Below, piece by piece: positions 1 through 5,666 of a DNA stretch of 5,666 nucleotides. Under the pieces are notes generated by a model, which saw nothing but the letters and a program-made list of their open reading frames with translations, had not been told where the DNA came from and ran no database searches. Position 1 is the first letter of the stretch. The number at the start of each line of letters is the position of its first letter. Position numbers and translations under genes: made by a program. The stretch is from an uncultured Desulfobacterales bacterium (lineage in GTDB: Bacteria; Desulfobacterota; Desulfobacteria; Desulfobacterales; JAFDCJ01): contig CALZJV010000552.1 of assembly GCA_945787595.1 (NCBI GenBank), forward strand, positions 1 to 5,666, written 5' to 3'.

Positions 1-7
1 TGCCCCA

Positions 8-229
8 TCAGGGAGCAGATTCTACGGATACGACCTCGGGCACTTCCTCTTTTAAAATTCTCTCGATACCGTTTTTAAGCGTCATCTGAGACATGGGGCA
101 ACCCCCGCATGCGCCCTGCAGTCGTACCGTAACAATACCGTCCTGCACGTCGACAAGCTCCACATCGCCGCCATCAGCCTGAAGCATGGGTCTGACTTTT
201 TCCAAAGCTTTTTCTACTTTTTCTTTCAT
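8..229 (-). CDS. NifU C-terminal-domain iron-sulfur scaffold/carrier protein
   Basis: This 73-residue protein consists only of the NifU C-terminal (NFU) domain. Seen: an amphipathic N-terminal helix (about 2-15), the family segment [13 protein letters not shown] (16-28), a beta hairpin (31-37), and the cysteine pair C41-G-G-C44 followed by [12 protein letters not shown]. In this family the two cysteines bind a bridging Fe-S cluster at a dimer interface, and the protein stores or carries clusters to apo-proteins in the cytoplasm. The N-terminal IscU-like and central domains of full NifU are absent, which is the usual form outside nitrogen-fixation loci, so no link to nitrogenase is implied. 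The ATG at 229 is well supported by GAAGGAG on the minus strand (complement of 238-244), 8 nt upstream. The gene is complete, with TGA at 10-8. It is separated from the upstream tgt by a 454-nt repeat-bearing gap, so it is probably transcribed on its own. The family call is firm; the specific client is unknown. Confidence 0.93.
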   Translation of the reverse strand: MKEKVEKALEKVRPMLQADGGDVELVDVQDGIVTVRLQGACGGCPMSQMTLKNGIERILKEEVPEVVSVESAP

Positions 230-274
230 GATAGTTTCTCCTTCATATTGTTTTTCTGCGCATCAATCGTTAAC

Positions 275-289
275 ATAGTTAATAACTAT
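275..289. promoter_or_regulatory. 15-nt AT-rich palindrome upstream of the NifU-like gene
   Basis: ATAGTTA-A-TAACTAT is a perfect dyad around a central A, 45 nt upstream of the NifU-like start codon. Its position would suit an operator for a dimeric regulator, and Fe-S genes are often controlled by Rrf2-family proteins such as IscR. However, the site does not match the long IscR type 1 consensus, and AT-rich palindromes of this size can arise by chance. The regulatory role is inference only. Confidence 0.22.
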
Positions 290-320
290 CGTTTCCTGCC
301 TGTAGCGTTATGCCTCAAAA

Positions 321-373
321 TCCGCAATCCGAATTCTAAAATCAGTTGATTCCGCAATCCACCTTCCGAATTC
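321..373. repeat. Short interspersed direct repeats (TCCGCAATCC / CCGAATTC)
   Basis: TCCGCAATCC occurs at 321-330 and again exactly 30 nt later at 351-360. Each copy is joined to or followed by CCGAATTC (329-336 and 366-373). The second unit carries a few extra bases between the two words. This looks like a degenerate two-copy duplication in non-coding DNA; no function is apparent. Confidence 0.5.
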
Positions 374-466
374 AATTCATTCCCACTCCCTAACTCAATA
401 ATTGTCCTCTTACCCCTCGTTTGAACTTCATGAAATTCAATGTCATTAAATTTGTATCAATTGCTC

Positions 467-556
467 GTGGGAGCGGCTTCCAGCCGCGAAAAAAAGTTGC
501 TTGATCGCTATCTATATCGCTATCATCGAATGATCGCGGCTGGAAGCCGCTCCCAC
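467..556. repeat. REPIN-like element: two inverted 23-nt REP arms
   Basis: The left arm (467-489) and right arm (534-556) are perfect reverse complements over 23 nt, separated by a 44-nt spacer. Each arm also folds on itself: in the left arm GCGGCT (473-478), loop TCC, AGCCGC (482-487), preceded by GTGGGA. A GTGGGAG-type head followed by a short GC-rich hairpin is the classic layout of REP sequences, and two such units in inverted orientation form a REPIN/BIME, mobilised in other bacteria by RAYT (Y1-type TnpA_REP) transposases. No RAYT gene is present here. The spacer carries ATCGCTATC twice (504-512 and 516-524). The structure is seen directly; membership of a dispersed family is inferred. 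It could also act as a bidirectional transcript-end hairpin. Confidence 0.8.
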
Positions 557-641
557 AGCCTATAATGGCTAATATGAATCTACAAAGTTTCTTTTCCGAT
601 CAAACCGGCCGTTTTTTTGCCGGCGGTCCGTCTGGGCGGAA

Positions 642-669
642 CACCTGAAACCTGACACCCGAAACCTTA
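642..669. repeat. Tandem 14-nt duplication
   Basis: CACCTGAAACCTGA (642-655) is followed directly by CACCCGAAACCTTA (656-669), with two mismatches. It lies just past the 3' end of tgt, outside any gene. It is a small imperfect tandem repeat with no visible function. Confidence 0.5.
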
Positions 670-683
670 TACCGTCCCGTCGG

Positions 684-2887
<2,204 letters not shown>

Positions 2888-2904
2888 AGTGATGAAGTGC
2901 CTAA

Positions 2905-2947
2905 CCCGGATAAACCGGGATTGAATATTGAATATTCAATTTTCAAT
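2905..2947. repeat. Adjacent hairpin and 28-nt palindrome in the queA leader
   Basis: Two dyads sit side by side in the 75-nt gap upstream of queA. One is a 5-bp stem, CCCGG (2905-2909) pairing with CCGGG (2915-2919), around the loop ATAAA. The other spans 2920-2947 and is symmetric about 2933/2934 with a single mismatched pair (2926/2941); its core ATTGAATATTCAAT (2927-2940) is perfect. The second is AT-rich and could be an operator, a weak RNA hairpin or a repeat remnant. It does not resemble a preQ1 riboswitch as far as can be judged by eye. Confidence 0.4.
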
Positions 2948-2962
2948 AGTCAATTCTCTATC

Positions 2963-3148
2963 TCAGGTTCTTCCAAAATAGATCAGACACATCCCGAGTG
3001 CCATGAGCACAAGTCCGAATCTGCGCAGAGAGCTTTCGGGTGTGGCAACAATCTTTTCTATCCAGAATTTCATTTTTTCCGGAAACGCAAAATAGGGCAA
3101 CCCTTCAACAATCATTACCAATCCAAGGACGCACAAAAAAAATTTCAT
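2963..3148 (-). CDS. DUF2065 (YjeT-like) small inner-membrane protein
   Basis: This 61-residue protein matches the DUF2065 pattern, also known from E. coli YjeT. It has an N-terminal hydrophobic helix (about 2-22) containing the family-typical EGLPYFAFPEKM (15-26), a short polar connector, the conserved LRRFG (41-45), and a second hydrophobic helix (46-58) ending in GRT. Two membrane segments and no catalytic residues suggest a small integral membrane protein; the family's role is unknown and I assign none. The start is the ATG at 3148 with only weak AGG-like motifs upstream, and the stop is TGA at 2965-2963. It is the first gene of the minus-strand run leading into queA and tgt, 75 nt away, so co-transcription is possible but does not prove a role in queuosine synthesis. 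Confidence 0.82.
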   Translation of the reverse strand: MKFFLCVLGLVMIVEGLPYFAFPEKMKFWIEKIVATPESSLRRFGLVLMALGMCLIYFGRT

Positions 3149-3150
3149 AT

Positions 3151-3178
3151 CCTATAGGCCTGTCCGATACTCGGTCAA
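3151..3178 (-). promoter_or_regulatory. Possible sigma70-type promoter for the DUF2065-queA-tgt run
   Basis: On the minus strand TTGACC (complement of 3173-3178) lies 16 nt before TATAGG (complement of 3151-3156), matching the sigma70 -35 and -10 consensus at 5/6 and 4/6. The -10 ends only 2 nt before the DUF2065 ATG, so transcription would begin at or just inside that codon. The message would then be leaderless for DUF2065, or would serve queA and tgt only. This is tentative. Confidence 0.28.
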
Positions 3179-3237
3179 TTTAATATCTCGAATTTCTACA
3201 ACATATTGAAATTATGTGATTATCAAGAGATATATCT

Positions 3238-3321
3238 AAATCCAATCCATCACTCTACTATCCCAATTGGGACGAAGCCCCCAACTTTAAAGTTGGAAAT
3301 ATAATCTGTTGGATTGGGTTT
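3238..3321. repeat. Palindrome-rich element with imperfect terminal inverted repeats
   Basis: AAATCCAATCCA (3238-3249) and TGGATTGGGTTT (3310-3321) are inverted repeats with one mismatch. Between them lie two perfect palindromes: TCCCAATTGGGA (3261-3272) and CCAACTTTAAAGTTGG (3281-3296). Terminal inverted repeats enclosing palindromes over about 84 nt without coding capacity suggest a miniature mobile or REP-like element. No target-site duplication was found at the ends. The palindromes could instead be operators for the divergent genes. Confidence 0.45.
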
Positions 3322-3403
3322 TGTCAAAGTAAAATGACCGGATACATCCGGATACCTGTTCCATGCGGAGGGTTCACGAAAGAATCGTTTCACAATCTTA
3401 GGT

Positions 3404-3473
3404 GTTGCGGCGCCCATATGGCAAGGCGCGAAAACGCAGGAATCCGCCACGGCGGATTCCGAGCTTTCGCAAC
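3404..3473. repeat. GC-rich nested hairpin, likely intergenic repeat
   Basis: The core is a perfect 10-bp stem with a two-base loop: GGAATCCGCC (3439-3448), AC, GGCGGATTCC (3451-3460). Outside it GCGAAA (3428-3433) can pair with TTTCGC (3465-3470) across a small internal loop; alternatively GTTGCG (3404-3409) pairs with CGCAAC (3468-3473). Two more palindromes, GGCGCC (3409-3414) and CCATATGG (3414-3421), lie in the left arm. The sharp GC contrast with its surroundings suggests an inserted element rather than native spacer. No T-run follows on either side, so it is not a standard terminator. Confidence 0.5.
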
Positions 3474-3665
3474 GCAGTCGGGCGGGATGCATCGGCGTAT
3501 AAAAAGGGATGTTATTTTTGAGTGAGCCCTTGACTCGGGTCTCATAAAATTATCCTTGTCATAAGCACCCATTAATAGTAATAATTACGAATTCATAGAA
3601 TAACTGTCGCCTTTAGGTTTCCTCCGACTTTAAAATACAAAATAGAGAGTGCGAAGGGGCTTGCT

Positions 3666-4388
3666 ATGTCAAAAGCGAAAATCCCTGTTGTCAAACGATC
3701 GCTGTTTTCCTGGATATTTGCCGGCAACCTCAAGTTTCAACTGCTGTTAGTTTTAATCATTGTCGCAATGGTCATGACCAGAGTTTTACCGCTTGAAATG
3801 CAAAAGCGTATCGTCAACGAGGCCATCAATTTAAGAAGCATCGATAAACTATTGCTGTACAGCGGTTATTACCTGGCCGCCGTGTTCGTTTTCAGTGTCC
3901 TCAAATACCTGACCAATATTATCCAGACCCTTATCACTCAGCGCACCACCGCCCGCATGCGCAAAGATCTGTATCATCACATCCTGACTTTGCCGCTAAA
4001 TTTTTTCAGAAAAACCCAACCCGGAACCGTGGTCAATGCACTGGGTACGGAATTGACGCTGCCCGGCAATTTTGTCGGCATGGCGGTGGCATCCCCGGTA
4101 ACCAACGTTTTGACCCTGCTGGCCTTTGCCACGTATTTGTTCTTGCTGAATCCGCTTTTAGCGGCCGTGTCGTTGAGCATTTACCCCATCGTGGTTTTTT
4201 TGGTGCCGCTGCTTCAAAGAGGTGTCAACAAGGCCAATAAAAAGCGGGTGGATGCAGCCAGAAAATTCTCTGCCAGGATCGCAGAGTCCATTTCCGGAAT
4301 TCATGAAATCCACGGCAATGGCTCTTACCGCATAGAGAACCGCAAATATGACGCCCTGGTGGACAGATTGATACCGGTTCGCTGTTAA
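3666..4388 (+). CDS. ABC exporter, N-terminal membrane-domain fragment (frame-broken gene)
   Basis: This is the 5' part (240 codons) of an ABC exporter-type gene, covering most of its transmembrane domain. Predicted membrane helices lie at about 25-43, 62-86, 138-161 and 163-184. The intracellular segments are typical: MRKDLYHHILTLPLNFFRKTQPG (98-120) begins the first coupling region, and ARIAESISGIHEIHGNG (203-219) forms the second. The ATG at 3666 is backed by AAGGGG at 3654-3659, 6 nt upstream. The frame ends abruptly with LIPVRC and TAA at 4386-4388, before helices 5-6 and the ATPase domain. These follow directly in the +1 frame from 4372. The protein as written here could not be a working transporter; either the gene is inactivated or the assembled sequence has lost bases near 4372-4385. 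The exported substrate cannot be told. Confidence 0.85.
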   Translation: MSKAKIPVVKRSLFSWIFAGNLKFQLLLVLIIVAMVMTRVLPLEMQKRIVNEAINLRSIDKLLLYSGYYLAAVFVFSVLKYLTNIIQTLITQRTTARMRKDLYHHILTLPLNFFRKTQPGTVVNALGTELTLPGNFVGMAVASPVTNVLTLLAFATYLFLLNPLLAAVSLSIYPIVVFLVPLLQRGVNKANKKRVDAARKFSARIAESISGIHEIHGNGSYRIENRKYDALVDRLIPVRC

Positions 4389-5666
4389 AACGTCCAATGG
4401 TTTTTTTACCAGTTTAGGTCCTTTTTTAGTGTTTCTGCTGGGCGGCTATTTAGCCATCAAAGGCCGGTTGGAACTGGGTGCTCTGGTTGCTTTTCTGTCG
4501 GCCCAGGAAAGGCTGTTTGATCCTTGGAAAGATCTCATTGAATTTTATCAGGTCTATCAGGACGGCCGCATCAATTACGATAAAACCATGGGATATTTTG
4601 ATATTGAGCCGGAACATGAGATTGAGCCCGTAGACCGAGAACCCCTGCAACTGGAGGGCAGCGTGGAAGTAAAGGATTTGTCCTTCACAACCGACACCGG
4701 TATTCATCTGCTGGATGGAATCAATGTGTCCTTAAAACCGGGTGAACATCTGGCCCTGGTGGGGTTCTCCGGCAGCGGCAAAAGCACATTGGCGCTGTGT
4801 ATCGGCCAGCTGTATAAATACACCGGTGGAAGTATTATGATCGGAGATCACGAAATTTCCGCGCTTACCAAAAAAGATATGATAAACAATATCGGGTTCG
4901 TGGCCCAGAGCCCCTTTATTTTCGACGGCACTATAGAAGAAAATATTCTCTACTCAACTCTGGCGCAGATCGACGATAACGGTCAGGGGGTAAATGGTAA
5001 AATGCCCACCCTCGATGATATTATTGCCGTCCTTCACCAAACCGGTATTTTCGTAGACATATTGCGTTTTGGTCTGAATGCGATATTAACCCACGATCAA
5101 AATGAGGAACTGGTAAAAATGATCATCCGAGTCCGCAAGAACTTCCAGCAGGATTTCGGCGAAGAACTGGCGGATTACGTTGAATTTTTTGATGAAAACA
5201 AATATCTGTACTACTCCAGCGTCTCTGAAAATCTGATATTCGGTGCCGCCGACAAAGATGAATTCGCCGACATAAACCTGTGTCGGAACGAATATTTTCT
5301 CAACTTTCTAAACACCGCGGATTTGACCAGGCCCCTGCTAAGTCTGGGGGCCGATCTGTGCAGACAGACAGTGGATATTCTGGGGAATATGCCACCGGAC
5401 GCCGTGTTTTTTGAACAAAGCCCCATTAACGCGGAAGAGCTGGAAGACTATAAAATTCTCTTGGAACACTTGACGAAAAAGAAACTGCATGAACTGACCG
5501 ATGAGGATCGTCAGAAGCTCCTGGAATTGGCTCTGAGGTTTACACCCGGTGTTCACAAAATGGTTGCTCTGCCGGAAATGCTCGAAACGTTGATACTTGA
5601 GGGTCGCGCCTTGTTCCATAAAAAAATCACCACAGATGACCCGGAAGCGATTACCTTTGTCCAAAT
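4372..5666 (+). CDS. ABC exporter, C-terminal part with expanded ATPase domain (frame-shifted, runs off the window)
   Basis: This continues the ABC gene in the +1 frame; it opens after TGA at 4369-4371 and has no stop through the window edge (431 codons). It starts with the rest of the membrane domain: YRFAVKTSN, then helix 5 (about 4402-4458) and helix 6 with GALVAFLSAQERLFDPW (4474-4524). The ATPase domain begins near EGSVEVKDLSF (4666-4686), with Walker A GFSGSGKST (4762-4788) and Q-loop FVAQSPFIFDGTIEENILY (Gln codon at 4906). From there it departs from the family: no LSGGQ, Walker B or H-loop appears in the remaining codons. A second ENI-like motif, SSVSENLIFG (5215-5244), and a second helical segment follow, and the window ends in ITFVQ, resembling another Q-loop start. 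No in-frame ATG with a ribosome binding site exists near the beginning (first ATG 4588, first GTG 4429), so it is not an independent gene. The coordinates mark the open frame, not a translation start. Confidence 0.82.

Larger units (their letters stand above)
230..683. other. Gene-free spacer between tgt and the NifU-like gene
   Basis: No convincing reading frame, tRNA or known riboswitch was seen in these 454 nt. They contain the ribosome binding site and presumably the promoter of the minus-strand NifU-like gene, an AT-rich palindrome (275-289), short direct repeats (321-373), the inverted REP-like pair (467-556) and a 14-nt tandem duplication (642-669). The part next to tgt would also hold its transcript end, but no strong hairpin followed by a T-run was found on the minus strand. 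Confidence 0.7.
3149..3665. other. 517-nt divergent spacer between the queA cluster and the ABC gene
   Basis: No gene is supported here. The spacer separates the minus-strand DUF2065-queA-tgt run from the plus-strand ABC gene, so it should hold promoters for both. It contains a possible minus-strand promoter (3151-3178), a palindrome-rich element (3238-3321) and a GC-rich hairpin region (about 3401-3500, 64% GC by hand count, against about 33% in the next 100 nt). Short frames that overlap the hairpin on both strands are low-complexity by-products of the repeat. Next to the ABC gene, TAAAAT at 3631-3636 could be a -10 box, but no matching -35 was found. Confidence 0.65.

Noticed and set aside
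8..229. Link of the NifU-like gene to nitrogen fixation
   Set aside because: Only the C-terminal domain is present and no nif genes are nearby; stand-alone NFU proteins are widespread general Fe-S carriers.
504..524. ATCGCTATC repeats as the start of a CRISPR array
   Set aside because: There are only two 9-nt copies 12 nt apart, lying inside the REPIN spacer; repeat length and spacing do not fit CRISPR.
605..623. CCGGC...GCCGG hairpin with a run of seven T (A on the minus strand) as a terminator for tgt
   Set aside because: The stem is only 5 bp, and the homopolymer lies in the loop rather than after the stem. On the minus strand only three T follow, so it is not a credible intrinsic terminator.
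3250..3572. Short open frames on both strands across the GC-rich spacer element
   Set aside because: They overlap one another on opposite strands, follow the palindromes, match no family I recognise and lack good ribosome binding sites; they are best explained as by-products of the repeat.
3530..3586. Plus-strand promoter upstream of the ABC gene (TTGACT at 3530 or TTGTCA at 3556)
   Set aside because: Neither hexamer has a good -10 at 16-18 nt; the best candidate, TAATAA at 3579, matches only three of six positions.
4384..4392. Programmed +1 frameshift at the TGT-TAA stop
   Set aside because: There is no recognised slippery context such as the prfB type, and the protein seems to lack about 8-10 residues at the joint, which fits a deletion better.
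4429..5666. Independent ATPase gene starting at GTG 4429 or ATG 4588
   Set aside because: No ribosome binding site precedes either codon, and the sequence just before them is clearly the rest of the exporter membrane domain.

Overview
The window looks like chromosomal DNA of a Desulfobacterota (deltaproteobacterial, Desulfobacterales-like) bacterium. This rests on overall gene character, moderate GC in genes with AT-rich spacers, and small dispersed repeats between genes; no marker here fixes the taxon.

Layout, left to right. (1) A short minus-strand gene (8-229) encodes a stand-alone NifU C-terminal-domain iron-sulfur protein. (2) A 454-nt gene-free spacer (230-683) holds a perfect pair of inverted 23-nt REP-like arms (REPIN architecture) and small repeats. 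(3) A compact minus-strand cluster, read right to left, comprises a small DUF2065/YjeT-like membrane protein (3148-2963), queA (2887-1823) and tgt (1799-684, ATG start preferred). Tgt and QueA act in sequence in queuosine tRNA modification: Tgt inserts preQ1 at the wobble position and QueA converts it to epoxyqueuosine. (4) A 517-nt divergent spacer (3149-3665) contains a possible minus-strand promoter, an element built of nested palindromes flanked by imperfect inverted repeats (3238-3321), and a GC-rich hairpin element (about 3401-3500). (5) A plus-strand ABC exporter-type gene starts at 3666 and runs off the right edge. Its frame is broken: frame one stops at 4388, and the remainder (4372-5666) continues in the +1 frame without a stop.

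The most unusual item is the ABC protein. After a normal Walker A and Q-loop, its ATPase domain has no recognisable LSGGQ signature, Walker B or H-loop in the roughly 300 codons to the window edge. Instead it repeats a Q-loop/helical-subdomain-like segment, and the window ends where a third copy may begin. This suggests a greatly expanded, internally duplicated nucleotide-binding domain. The frameshift could be a genuine small deletion or an assembly error; the long intact downstream frame argues that the damage is recent or artefactual.
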